A DNA stretch of 64,000 nt from Candidatus Marisimplicoccus framensis. GTDB lineage: Bacteria; Bacteroidota; Bacteroidia; Flavobacteriales; Flavobacteriaceae. Shown piece by piece: positions 55,499 through 64,000 of this stretch (positions are counted from its first letter, which is position 1; each line of letters begins with the position of its first letter). The notes beneath the pieces are model-generated. The model was not told the origin of the DNA. It saw only the letters and a program-made list of their open reading frames with translations, and did no database searches. Made by a program: the position numbers and the translations under genes. The stretch covers positions 744,001 through 808,000 of the forward strand of contig CAJIZN010000001.1 in assembly GCA_905182065.1 (NCBI GenBank), given 5' to 3'.

Positions 55499-57353
55499 AT
55501 GAAATTTTTTTTAAAATTATTCCCCCTATTTATTTTTATTATTTCGTGTACTGAATCAGAAAAAAATATTGAGCAGTACTCAATAGAGACTCTTATGTCA
55601 AATAACAGAAGCTCAGGTGGATATTTTTCAAAAGATGCAGACAAATTAATTTACAGTTCAGATAAATCTGGAATATTTAATATTTACGAAGTTGATCTAA
55701 GTACTAATGAAGAAACTCAGTTAACAGACTCAAAAGAGGAGTCATTTTTTGTAAGAGGTTACTCACCAAATACTGGTGAGGTTATATATTCAGCAGATAA
55801 AGGGGGTAATGAAAATTCTCATATTTATTTGATTAGGGAAGGAATAGTATAGACTTAACACCTGGTGAAAACACAAAAGCATCATTTGTTGGCTGGACAA
55901 AAGATGAACTAGGAATCTATGTTATTTCAAATTCTAGAGATCCAAGATTCTTTGATTTATACAAGATAGAAATTGTAACACTTAACTCGGAAATGGTTTT
56001 TAAAAATGATATTGGATATAATCTTAACAGCATTTCTAATAATGATAATTACCTTTAGTTTTAAGTCTAAACATTTCTAGGAGCGAGCAAAAATTATTTT
56101 TATATGATATTAAAAGTAATCAACAAGTTGAAATTTCAAATCAAGCTGCTAACTTTCTCTGGACAAAATTTTGATAAAAATGATGAAAACTACTCTTTAT
56201 ACTACCAACTATGATAGTGAGTTTTATTATTTGATGTCATATAATTTAAAAAATGGTGAAAGAAGTATTGAATATAAAACAAATTGGGATGTTGCATTTA
56301 GTTATCTTTCAAAAAACAATTCATATAGGGTAATAGCTGTCAATGAAGATGCTCAAAATAAGCTTACTATTAAAAATATGAGCGATCAATCTGACCTAAA
56401 TTTAATTGGCTCTTGAGAATATGAATATAAATAGTGTTGGTTTTTCTGAGGATGAAAAATTATTAAGAGTTTCTGCTGGAAGCCCAAACAGTCCAGGAGA
56501 TATTTATACCTATGAATTATCAACTAATAAACTAAATAAAATTACCTCAAATTTAAATTCAAATGTTAACCCTGACGATCTTGTAAATGCAGAAGTAATT
56601 AGATATGAATCGTTTGATGGATTAGAGATTCCAGCAATACTTTATAAGCCGCACGCCGCCAATAAAAAAAATAAAGTACCAGCTTTGGTTTGGGTTCACG
56701 GAGGCCCTGGTGGACAATCACGAGTTGGATACCGTGCTTCAATTCAATATCTTGTTAATCATGGATATGCTATTCTTGCAGTAAATAATAGAGGTAGTAG
56801 TGGTTATGGAAAAACATTCTATTCGCTAGATGATCTAAATCATGGTGAGGATGATCTTCAAGATTGTGTATGGGGTAAAAAATGGCTTCAGGATCAAGAT
56901 TATATTAACCCTGATAAAATAGGAATAATTGGTGGAAGTTATGGTGGATTTATGACAATGGCAGCTATGACTTTTGAGCCTGAAGAATTTAAAGTAGGAG
57001 TAAATATATATGGGGTAACAAATTGGATTAGAACTTTAAGGTCAATTCCTGCTTTTTGGGAAGCAACAAGAAAATCACTTTATAAAGAAATGGGAGATCC
57101 TTACTCTAAAGACTCTTTAAGGCTTTATGATATTTCTCCATTGTTTCACGCAAAGAATATAAAAAATCCAATCATGGTTTTACAAGGAGCTAATGACCCA
57201 AGAGTTCTTCAAATTGAATCTGACGAAATGGTACAAGAAGCAAGAAATGCTGGTGCTTATGTAGAATACGTTTTGTTTGAAGATGCAGGTCACGGATTTG
57301 TCAAAAAAGAGCAACAAATTGAGAGTAATCAAAAGATCTTAACTTTTTTATAA
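55499..57353 (+). pseudogene. S9 family prolyl oligopeptidase, copy 1 (multiple frameshifts)
   Basis: Exported serine peptidase of the DPP4/acylaminoacyl-peptidase type, with lipobox SCTE at the end of the signal peptide. Comparison with copy 2 shows single-base shifts near 55847 (one base lost), 56053 (lost), 56156 (gained), 56190 (gained) and 56411 (gained). These break the N-terminal beta-propeller. The catalytic half (56406-57353) is open: VWVHGGPGG (oxyanion), GIIGGSYGGFMTM (Ser), GANDPRV (Asp) and DAGHGF (His). The final residues after LTFL are missing, because the gene fuses into copy 2 at a T-run. ATG at 55499 gives the signal peptide directly. Confidence 0.85.
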
Positions 57354-58961
57354 ATGGCTATGCACCATCGACTAATGAAGTTTTTTACTCAGCAGATAAA
57401 GGTGGTAATGAAAACTCACATATTTATTTAATTAGGAATAATGAGACCGTTGATCTAACGCCAGGAGAAAACACTAAGGCATCATTTTTTGGATGGACTC
57501 AAGATGAACAGGACATGTATGTATTGTCAAACTCAAGAGATCCTAGATTCTTTGATTTATATAAAATAAATATTTTAACACTTGAATCAGTAATGGTTTA
57601 TAAAAATGATAAAGGATATAGTCTAAATAGTATCTCTAATAATGATAAACATTTAGTCTTAAACTAAACTTATCTAGAAGTGAACAGAAATTATTTTTAT
57701 ATGAAATTAAAAGTAAACAGCAATTTGAAATTTCAAATCAAACTGCTAACTATTCAGGGCAAAATTTTGATAAAAATGATGAAAACTTTCTTTACACTAC
57801 AAACTATGATAGTGAGTTTTATTATTTAATGTCATATAATTTAAATAATGGAGATAGAAGTATAGTTTATAAAACTAATTGGGATGTTGCATTTAGCTAT
57901 CTTTCAAAGAATGATTCATTTAGAGTTGTTGCTGTAAACGAGGATGCTCAAAACAAAATAATATTAAAAATATGAATGATCAATCAGATTTGAATTTAAT
58001 TGGTCTTGAAAATATGAATATAAATAGGGTTGCTTTTTCTGATGATGAAAAAATGATTAGAATTTCTGCTGGAAGCCCAAATTCTCCAGGAGATATATAT
58101 ACGTATAATCTCTCAACTAATAAATTAAATAAGATTACCACAAATCTAAATTCAAGTGTTAACCCTGACGATCTTGTAAACGCTGAGGTAATTAGGTATG
58201 AATCATTTGATGGATTAGAGATTCCAGCAATTCTTTATAAACCACATAGCGCTAAAAAAGGAAATAAGGTTCCTGCTCTTGTATGGGTTCATGGTGGTCC
58301 TGGAGGACAATCAAGAGTTGGGTATCGTGCTTTAATTCAATACTTAGTTAATCATGGCTATGCTATTCTTGCAGTAAATAACAGGGGGAGTAGTGGTTAT
58401 GGAAAGACATTCTATTCACTAGATGATAGAAATCATGGTGAAGATGATCTTCAGGATTGTGTTTGGGGTAAAAAATGGCTTCAAGATCAGGACTATATTG
58501 ACCCTGATAAAATAGGAATTATTGGAGGAAGTTATGGTGGATTTATGACTATGGCAGCTATGACTTTTGAGCCTGAAGAATTTAAAGTTGGAGTAAATAT
58601 ATATGGAGTAACAAATTGGATCAGAACTTTAAGGTCAATTCCTGCTTTTTGGGAAGCTACAAGAAAATCACTTTATAAAGAAATGGGAGACCCTTACTCT
58701 AAAGACTCTTTAAGGCTTTATGATATTTCCCCATTGTTTCATGCAAAGAATATTAAAAATCCAATTATGGTTTTACAAGGAGCTAATGATCCAAGAGTTC
58801 TTCAAATTGAATCTGACGAAATGGTTCAAGAAGCTAGAAATGCTGGTGCATATGTAGAATATATTTTATTTGAAGATGCTGGTCATGGATTTAACAAAAA
58901 AAAGCAACAAATTGAGGGTAATCAAAAAATCTTAACTTTTCTAGATAATTATCTTAAATAA
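57343..58961 (+). pseudogene. S9 family prolyl oligopeptidase, copy 2 (5'-truncated, frameshifted)
   Basis: Tandem copy of the preceding gene. It begins abruptly in the propeller at GYAPSTNEV (equivalent to GYSPNTGEV of copy 1), without signal peptide or start. Shifts lie near 57661 and 57960, each one base lost. The catalytic half from 57972 is open to the normal end ILTFLDNYLK with the full triad. Its protein sequence differs from copy 1 at only about 20 of 315 positions, while many codons differ silently. The two halves were therefore under selection after duplication. The junction lies in a T6 tract shared by both copies. Confidence 0.85.
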
Positions 58962-58970
58962 ATAAATATA

Positions 58971-58978
58971 TAGATTTG
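58971..58978 (+). promoter_or_regulatory. -7 box of tRNA-Val
   Basis: Perfect TAGATTTG nine bases before the tRNA. No clear TTG is seen at the -33 distance. Confidence 0.5.
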
Positions 58979-58986
58979 TATTACTA

Positions 58987-59061
58987 GGGTGATTAGCTCA
59001 GTTGGTTTAGAGCACTACCTTGACAGGGTAGGGGTCACTGGTTCGAATCCAGTATCACCCA
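58987..59061 (+). tRNA. tRNA-Val (anticodon GAC)
   Basis: A 75-base tRNA. GGGTGAT (58987-58993) pairs with ATCACCC (59054-59060), followed by discriminator A. The D-arm starts TAGCTCAGTTGG. The anticodon arm CTACC/GGTAG closes the loop TTGACAG, giving anticodon GAC. The T-arm is GGTTCGAATCC. CCA is not encoded. The following gene begins two bases later, so the two are probably co-transcribed. Confidence 0.96.
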
Positions 59062-59063
59062 CT

Positions 59064-59498
59064 ATGAGAAAAAAAATATTTTTAATACCAATTATTACAC
59101 TAGGAATTATTTTTATTGTTCTTGGATTAAGATGGATGCTAGTTGATGAGCCATGGATGTTAGATAGAGTTGCCAATGAAGAAAGGCTTAATATGACATT
59201 TGAAAAGTTATTTAGTGAAGAAATAAATGATACTCTTCCAGGATACTTGAAACAAATCTATCGTTTCTTTGGGCTTTGGGTTTCTATAATTGGTCTTTTT
59301 ATTCTTTCTTTTTCTAAACCAGAATTTATTGAAAACAAAGCTTTTGCAAAAAACTTACTTATTTGTATTGGTACAATGGTATTCTCAGCTCAGGTGCTAG
59401 CATATGTTTATATTCCTAGCTCACCGTTTATATATCTTGGGTGGGGGAGTATTCTTTTATATTTAGTTTCAGTTTGGAGTTATAGAAAACTTTCTTAA
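59064..59498 (+). CDS. four-helix membrane protein of unknown function
   Basis: 144 residues with four predicted transmembrane segments, at about 5-24, 65-85, 98-117 and 121-140. A soluble loop between the first two is acidic/hydrophobic (DEPWMLDRVANEERLNMTFEKLF). It resembles small DUF4345-like inner-membrane proteins in layout, but I do not recognise it with certainty. ATG at 59064 is two bases past the tRNA-Val; an open frame also runs back through the tRNA but cannot be real. It converges on threonine dehydratase with a four-base overlap. Confidence 0.72.
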   Translation: MRKKIFLIPIITLGIIFIVLGLRWMLVDEPWMLDRVANEERLNMTFEKLFSEEINDTLPGYLKQIYRFFGLWVSIIGLFILSFSKPEFIENKAFAKNLLICIGTMVFSAQVLAYVYIPSSPFIYLGWGSILLYLVSVWSYRKLS

Positions 59499-60430
59499 AA
59501 GGGAAGATTATTCAAATCAACATTACCACCAGAGATTATAATACCTACTTTCTTATTTCTAAAAGTTTCTTTATTTTTTAAAACTGCAGCTAAAGGAAGA
59601 GAACAAGATGGTTCACAAATAATTTTTAATCGTTCCCAAATAATTTTCATTGATTCAATAATTTCTTCTTCGGTAATTCGAATAATTGATTTAACCTCAT
59701 TTTTAATAATTGGAAAATTTTTATCACCTAGTTGAGTTTTTAAACCGTCAGCAATTGTGTTAGCAGTTTCATTAGTTTCTATTTTACCACTTTTAAGAGA
59801 TCGATAAGCATCGTCGACTTCAAATGGTTCAGCACCAATAACCGTACAATTTTTACCAAAATATTTTGCAGCTAAAGCACTTCCAGCTATTAGTCCTCCT
59901 CCTCCAACAGGAACTAAGACATGTTCAATTGAATCATTGTATTCTAGTAGCTCTTTACAAGCAGTACCTTGCCCTAGAATTACTTCAATATCATTAGATG
60001 GGTGAAGAAATGTTGCGCCTGTTGATTCTGCTATATTATTTGCTGCTTTCTCTCTAGCTTTAAGGTTAGGTTCACATTCTATAAGTTCTCCCCCATAACC
60101 TTTAACAGCAGTTTTTTTAATTTCAGTTGCTGAGGATGGCATTACAATGTATGCTTTTACTCCAATACTTTTAGCAGCAAGTGAAAGAGCCTGAGCAAAA
60201 TTTCCAGATGAATGAGTTACAACACCATTTTTTTTATTCTCATCTGAGAGTTGAAGAATTGCATTTGTTGCACCTCGCATTTTAAATGCCCCCATTTTCT
60301 GAAAGTTATCACATTTAAAATAAATTTCAGACCCTGTCATTTCATTAATCTGATTTGATGTTAATACAGGAGTATTATGAATAAATGGCTTAATACGATT
60401 ATGACAATCTATTAGATTTTTTTTTGTCAT
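59495..60430 (-). CDS. threonine/serine dehydratase (PLP fold II)
   Basis: Fold-type II PLP enzyme of 311 residues. HNTPVLTSNQINEMTGSEIYFKCDNFQKMGAFKMRGATNAI holds the PLP Lys in GAFKMRGA. VTHSSGNFAQAL is the substrate loop, LVPVGGGGLIAGSALAAKY the PLP-phosphate glycine loop, and IISGGNVDL the C-terminus. There is no ACT regulatory domain, so it is a catabolic threonine dehydratase or serine racemase-like form. ATG at 60430 overlaps the upstream redoxin remnant by four bases; a GTG lies six bases earlier. Confidence 0.92.
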   Translation of the reverse strand: MTKKNLIDCHNRIKPFIHNTPVLTSNQINEMTGSEIYFKCDNFQKMGAFKMRGATNAILQLSDENKKNGVVTHSSGNFAQALSLAAKSIGVKAYIVMPSSATEIKKTAVKGYGGELIECEPNLKAREKAANNIAESTGATFLHPSNDIEVILGQGTACKELLEYNDSIEHVLVPVGGGGLIAGSALAAKYFGKNCTVIGAEPFEVDDAYRSLKSGKIETNETANTIADGLKTQLGDKNFPIIKNEVKSIIRITEEEIIESMKIIWERLKIICEPSCSLPLAAVLKNKETFRNKKVGIIISGGNVDLNNLPF

Positions 60431-60982
60431 TTCCACTTTATATTACATCCAATACTTGGTTTTTGAAGCTCTTTGTTTTCAATACCATTTTTAAGACATT
60501 GAATTGCATTATCCATATCACTTCCATCTGATTCAATATCATTACCTGGTCTAGAGTTATCAAGTTGTCCTCTGTAAACCAATTCTAGATTAGAATCATA
60601 TAAGTAAAAATCAGGAGTACAAGCTGCGTCATATGCTTTAGCTACTTCTTGAGTTTCATCATATAAATACGGAAAATTAAAATCATTTTCAAGAGCATTA
60701 ATTTTCATTTTTTCAGGGCTATCATCTGGATAATTAATCACATCATTACTTGATATAGCGATAAACTTAATCTCATCACTATTATGATCTTTAGCTAAGT
60801 CTACTTATTGTGGGTTTACATGTTTGACGTAAGGACAGTGATTGCAGATAAACATAATTACCGTTCCTACACTTCCTTTAGAAGTCATAAAGAGATAAAT
60901 CAGAATCAGAAGTTACATCTAAAAGATTAAAATTAGGTGCTTTTGATCCAAGTGATATCATGTTTGATGGTGTCCTAGCCAT
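60427..60982 (-). pseudogene. AhpC/TSA-type thioredoxin-like protein, disrupted
   Basis: Thioredoxin-fold protein of about 185 residues in the undamaged state. From ATG at 60982 it reads GSKAPNFNLLDVTS, then a surplus base near 60880-60887 shifts the frame. The continuation reads VIMFICNHCPYVKHV with an intact CxxC, then an in-frame TAA at 60805-60807 (expected QLVDLAKDH), then FIAISSNDVINYPDDSPEKM and YDAACTPDFYLYD. Two independent lesions in one gene suggest a true pseudogene rather than a sequencing slip. The family usually has the same CNHCPYV motif and about 180-200 residues. Confidence 0.85.
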
Positions 60983-61101
60983 AATTTATATTTTATTAAA
61001 TTTAATACTTAATTATAAATCAAATACAATTTCATAATTAAATAACAAATAGAAACTTTATATAAGTTTCTTTATATTTAGAAAAATAAAAAATAATTAA
61101 A

Positions 61102-61602
61102 ATGAAAAAAATTATAATAATATTAGCAATACTTGCTTTAGGATGTGATGCTCCTGTTACTGAAGGACATGGTTTTTGGGCAGGTCAAGATGGAGATGAG
61201 ACTTTTATCGCAGGGCCATCTGAAACAACAGATGTATATAATAAATTTATGGATGCTCATAGTGAGAGGGATATGGAGACTATAAAATCTCTTTTATCTG
61301 AAGACCTTGTTATTTGGCATTCAGATGGTAGTAGAGTAGAAGGAAGAGATGTGCATTTAGAAGCTCTTCAATCATGGTTCGATCAAACTAATCCGACTTT
61401 TAATCCTTTCTGGGGTATGCCTTATGTAGGTGTTAACAACGCTGAAACTTGGATGATCGCTGCTCACAACTCAAAAACTACAGTTGATGGTGAAGATTCA
61501 TATGCTTCACATATGCTAGATCTTCAGGTCACAGATGGATTGGTCAATATGATAATTGTTTATTCTAGAGAATTACCACCACCTCCACCACCACAAGATT
61601 AA
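61102..61602 (+). CDS. NTF2/SnoaL-like lipoprotein
   Basis: 166-residue exported protein with a lipobox at Cys15 (LALGCDA). Residues about 45-160 resemble the NTF2-like cone fold: VYNKFMDAHSERDMETIKSLLSEDLVIWHSDGSRVEGRDVHLEALQSWF is the typical opening with helix and sheet, ending DLQVTDGLVNMIIVYSREL. Such domains can be ketosteroid isomerase-like or purely binding; no catalytic set is obvious. The C-terminus is an unusual Pro6-Gln-Asp tail. The function is unknown. Confidence 0.78.
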   Translation: MKKIIIILAILALGCDAPVTEGHGFWAGQDGDETFIAGPSETTDVYNKFMDAHSERDMETIKSLLSEDLVIWHSDGSRVEGRDVHLEALQSWFDQTNPTFNPFWGMPYVGVNNAETWMIAAHNSKTTVDGEDSYASHMLDLQVTDGLVNMIIVYSRELPPPPPPQD

Positions 61603-61610
61603 GTAGTAAA

Positions 61611-62109
61611 GTGGATATTATACTACTAATTATAGGGTTTCTACTTATGTTTAATAGGCATAGTAGGAAGTTTTTTACCTATTATACCTGGCCCGGTTAC
61701 TTCTTGGCTAGGTATTTTACTTTTAAACTTAACCTCTGTTGTAGAGTTTAATTTAAATTTTGTTTTGATTACATTAACTGTTGCAATATCAGTTGGTATT
61801 TTAGATTATCTAATACCTGTACTTGGAGTAAAAAAACTTGGTGGAACAAGATCTGGTCAAATTGGAACTACATTAGGTTTAATTATTGCTTTAATTATAC
61901 TTGGTCCAATAGGAATAATTATAGGTCCGTTTGGCGGAGCTTTACTAGGTGAGATGTCAACAAAAAAGTCATTTCAGGACTCTATTAAGCCAGCTTTTGG
62001 TGCATTTGTAGGAGTTGTTGCTGGAAGTGTTATTAAGTTTTTGATCAGCCTTAGTTTCTTATTTTTTTATTTTGACATTTTTTGGGGTTATAGAGAAAGT
62101 TTCTTTTAA
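61611..62109 (+). pseudogene. DUF456 family membrane protein, single frameshift
   Basis: Small multi-helix protein of about 165 residues. Frame one, from GTG at 61611, reads DIILLIIGFLLM. A surplus T near 61648-61651 shifts the frame, which continues LIGIVGSFLPIIPGPVTSWLGILLL, the DUF456 opening. GKxGG-like VKKLGGTRSGQIGTTLGLIIAL and GPFGGALLGEM follow, all in the second frame to 62109. About four helices are expected. Homologues have no assigned function. The indel lies in a T-rich site, so a base-calling error is plausible. Confidence 0.75.
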
Positions 62110-62148
62110 ATAATTCCCTAAATTGAAAAAACTAATTAACTAATTAAA

Positions 62149-62634
62149 TTGAAAAAATTTGAGAAAAAATTTGTTGCCTCATGGACCGATCTTGATCCAA
62201 ATTGGCATGTTGCAAATCATGCTTATATAAAATATGCTGCAGACACACGAGTCGCTTTTTTTTCTGTTATTAAATTGGATAAGGAGGAGTTTGAAAATTT
62301 AAATCTTGGACCTGTCCTTTTCTATGAGCATATGTATTATTATAAAGAAATTTTGATGGGAGTTGAATTTAAGGTTAATGTTGAGGTTAACGGTTACAGT
62401 GATGATGGAAAATTTTTCTCGCTATTTCAAAATTTTTATGACACTAAGGGAAATCATCTAGCTCATCTTGATCTTGCGTTTGGTGTTATGGATACAAAGA
62501 CAAGAAAATTGACATCAATGCCTACTGCATCATTTGAAATTTTAAAAAGTTCTCCAAAATCAAGATCTTTTAAAATATTAACTAAAGAAGATATGAGAAA
62601 ACATGGAAAATTTCCTGAAAATATTATTATGTAG
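62149..62634 (+). CDS. hotdog-fold acyl-CoA thioesterase family protein
   Basis: 161 residues of 4-hydroxybenzoyl-CoA thioesterase-like hotdog fold. FVASWTDLDPNWHVANHAYIKYAADTRVAFF is the family opening, with the Asp-containing helix segment. A conserved sheet follows (EVNGYSDDGKFFSLFQNFYD, HLAHLDLAFGVMD). The acyl chain and physiological substrate are unknown. The start is TTG at 62149, because no ATG precedes the conserved domain. Confidence 0.83.
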   Translation: MKKFEKKFVASWTDLDPNWHVANHAYIKYAADTRVAFFSVIKLDKEEFENLNLGPVLFYEHMYYYKEILMGVEFKVNVEVNGYSDDGKFFSLFQNFYDTKGNHLAHLDLAFGVMDTKTRKLTSMPTASFEILKSSPKSRSFKILTKEDMRKHGKFPENIIM

Positions 62635-62707
62635 CAGTAATATTGCAGTATTATAATTTTTTTAGTAACCATGTAAATTCATAATTTAACTTAAAATACC
62701 TATTAAC

Positions 62708-62950
62708 ATGAAAGAAAAATATTGGAAAAAAAATATTATGTATTTAAGAGTTCTTCTTACCATATGGTTTATTTCTTCTTTTGGTTTTGGGATTCTTTTT
62801 GCGGAAAGCTTAAATAATTTTTATTTAGGAGGATTTCCTTTAGGCTTTTGGTTTGCTCAACAGGGATCAATTTACATATTCGTTATTTTAATTTTTGTAT
62901 ATGTTTATTTGATGAATAAGCTAGATAAAAAACACAACTTAGAAGAATAA
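62708..62950 (+). CDS. DUF4212 protein, small partner of sodium:solute symporter
   Basis: 80 residues with two transmembrane segments (about 10-30 and 45-68): ILRVLLTIWFISSFGFGILF-type opening and FYLGGFPLGFWFAQQGSIYIFVILIFVYVYLMNKLDKKH, the DUF4212 hallmark. Members are typically encoded just before a VC_2705-family symporter, as here, one base upstream of it. They are thought to be small subunits of the carrier. Confidence 0.9.
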   Translation: MKEKYWKKNIMYLRVLLTIWFISSFGFGILFAESLNNFYLGGFPLGFWFAQQGSIYIFVILIFVYVYLMNKLDKKHNLEE

Positions 62951-62951
62951 C

Positions 62952-64000
62952 ATGGATGCACAATTTTGGACATATACTTTAGTTGGAATAACATTTTCAC
63001 TATATATTGGAATAGCTATTTGGTCAAGAGCCAAGAGTACAAAAGAATTTTATATAGCAGGTGGAGGAATTCACCCTGTTATAAATGGAATGGCTACAGC
63101 TGCAGACTGGATGTCAGCAGCCTCATTTATATCCATGGCAGGAATAATATCGTTCTTAGGATATGGTGGTTCACAGTATTTAATGGGTTGGACAGGTGGA
63201 TATGTATTACTGGCACTTTGTCTAGCACCCTATCTTAGAAAGTTTGGAAAATTTACAGTGCCTGATTTTATAGGAGAAAGATATTACTCGCAAAATGCAC
63301 GAACCATAGCCTTAATTTGTGCAATTTTTGTGTCATTTACATATGTAGTTGGACAAATGAAAGGAGTTGGTGTTGCATTCTCAAGATTTCTGGAAATACC
63401 ATATGATAGTGGAGTAATTATTGGAATTGCAATAGTTTTTTTCTATGCTGTTCTTGGAGGTATGAAAGGTATTACTTATACTCAAGTAGCTCAATATTGT
63501 GTTTTAATCTTTGCATTTACTGTCCCTGCTATTTATCTATCTCTGCAAGCTACTGGAAATCCGATTCCACAAGTTGGATTTGGAAGTAAAACTTTAGACG
63601 GAGTCTATCTCTTAGAAAAACTTAACCTATTATCAGTTGATCTAGGCTTTGATAAGTATACTGATATAAATCGGACTACTTTAATAAATGTTTTTTTTAT
63701 AACTGGAGCTTTAATGTTTGGAACAGCAGGACTTCCTCATGTAATTGTTAGATTTTTTACAGTGCCTAAGGTACGTGATGCTAGAATTTCTGCGGGATGG
63801 GCTTTGTTGTTTATTTCAATATTATATACTACAGCTCCTGCTGTAGCTGCATTTGCTAAAGTTAATCTAATAAATACAGTGTCAAATGCTAAGTATACTG
63901 ATATGCCAGATTGGTTTAAGAACTGGGAAAATACTGGATTACTTCAGTTTGATGACAAAAATGCAGATGGAATTATTCAATATGTTGCAGATACTCAAGT
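62952..64000 (+). CDS. sodium:solute symporter, VC_2705/acetate permease-like (C-terminus beyond window)
   Basis: First 349 residues of an SSSF-family carrier. FWTYTLVGITFSLYIGIAIWSRAKSTKEFYIAGGGIHPVINGMATAADWMSAASFISMAG is the conserved TM1-2 region with the sodium-site and GMATAADWMSAASF signature. GWTGGYVLLALCLAPYLRKFGKFTVPDFIGERY and GLPHVIVRFFTV are typical of the acetate/propionate-like branch. The start ATG is at 62952. The remaining part lies past the window edge. It works with the DUF4212 partner directly upstream and would use the sodium gradient made by Na+-NQR. Confidence 0.92.
   Translation, partial: MDAQFWTYTLVGITFSLYIGIAIWSRAKSTKEFYIAGGGIHPVINGMATAADWMSAASFISMAGIISFLGYGGSQYLMGWTGGYVLLALCLAPYLRKFGKFTVPDFIGERYYSQNARTIALICAIFVSFTYVVGQMKGVGVAFSRFLEIPYDSGVIIGIAIVFFYAVLGGMKGITYTQVAQYCVLIFAFTVPAIYLSLQATGNPIPQVGFGSKTLDGVYLLEKLNLLSVDLGFDKYTDINRTTLINVFFITGALMFGTAGLPHVIVRFFTVPKVRDARISAGWALLFISILYTTAPAVAAFAKVNLINTVSNAKYTDMPDWFKNWENTGLLQFDDKNADGIIQYVADTQ

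Noticed and set aside
58989-59063. Upstream extension of the small membrane protein through the tRNA-Val
   Set aside because: The extra residues are simply the tRNA read as codons; the ATG at 59064 right after the tRNA is the sensible start.
62630-62670. Possible terminator after the thioesterase gene (TAATA/TATTA stem followed by T-run)
   Set aside because: The stem is five A-T pairs only and too weak to call.
62966-63238. Plus-strand open frame at the start of the symporter region
   Set aside because: It is out of frame with the clear symporter reading frame that begins at 62952 and contains the conserved sodium-site sequence.
1-64000. CRISPR array, defence island, prophage or insertion sequence
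   Set aside because: No regularly spaced direct repeats, transposase, integrase or phage structural gene was found. The only extended repeat is the S9 peptidase duplication.

Overview
The window looks like core chromosome of a marine-type flavobacterium (Bacteroidota). It is AT-rich and tightly packed. The readable promoters carry the Bacteroidota -7 box TAnnTTTG rather than an E. coli -10. Clear Shine-Dalgarno sequences are rare. The gene content fits the group: a fused DAHP synthase/type II chorismate mutase, Na+-NQR with ApbE, a membrane pyrophosphatase, a DUF151 nuclease with a UVR tail, and a LUD protein beside ftsH. I see no rRNA, CRISPR array, insertion sequence, prophage or plasmid gene. 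The first gene (M20 dipeptidase) and the last (sodium:solute symporter) run off the window.

Layout. 1-7.6 kb: dipeptidase, tRNA-Leu, a D-aminoacylase-like lipoprotein, a frameshifted alkaline phosphatase, KDO transferase, a sugar aminotransferase and a frameshifted secreted amidohydrolase. 7.6-14.3 kb: fabD-folA-thyA-DUF151 nuclease, pdhB, hppA and a deoxynucleoside kinase. 14.3-18.4 kb: a SAM-II-type riboswitch followed by metK-metY-metX and an OsmC gene. 18.4-23.8 kb: a Phe/Tyr-rich leader peptide and transcription attenuator, then pheA-tyrA-aroG/chorismate mutase-aminotransferase-rsmG and a cyclophilin lipoprotein. 23.8-32.3 kb: pruA and the nqrABCDEF-apbE operon. 32.3-54.2 kb: housekeeping genes (map, gpmI, rsgA, dtd, murB, valS, psd, cdsA, ftsH, rsfS, birA, pyrE, coaD, ddl, rluD, yaaA, tatA). 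54.2-64 kb: a more degraded stretch with a tandem pair of S9 peptidase genes full of single-base frameshifts, tRNA-Val, threonine dehydratase, a redoxin pseudogene, a frameshifted DUF456 gene, and a DUF4212/sodium:solute symporter pair.

How it fits together. Sodium energetics is a theme: Na+-NQR, a pyrophosphatase with sequence marks of the K+-dependent, Na+-pumping type, and a sodium symporter. Two amino-acid operons have readable cis-regulation. The methionine/SAM operon has a pseudoknotted SAM-II-like aptamer starting at its promoter's predicted +1. The Phe/Tyr operon has a complete attenuator: a 20-codon leader with eight aromatic codons, a 1:2 hairpin over the Phe codons, a 2:3 antiterminator and a 3:4 terminator whose T-run ends two bases before the pheA start codon. 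The leader's promoter places +1 almost on the leader AUG, so its mRNA is probably leaderless. This attenuator is the most interesting element I found.

Frameshifts fall only in secreted or peripheral genes (phosphatase, amidohydrolase, S9 peptidases, redoxin, DUF456). The roughly 45 kb of core genes between them is clean. That favours gene decay or local assembly trouble over uniform sequencing error, but raw reads would be needed to decide.
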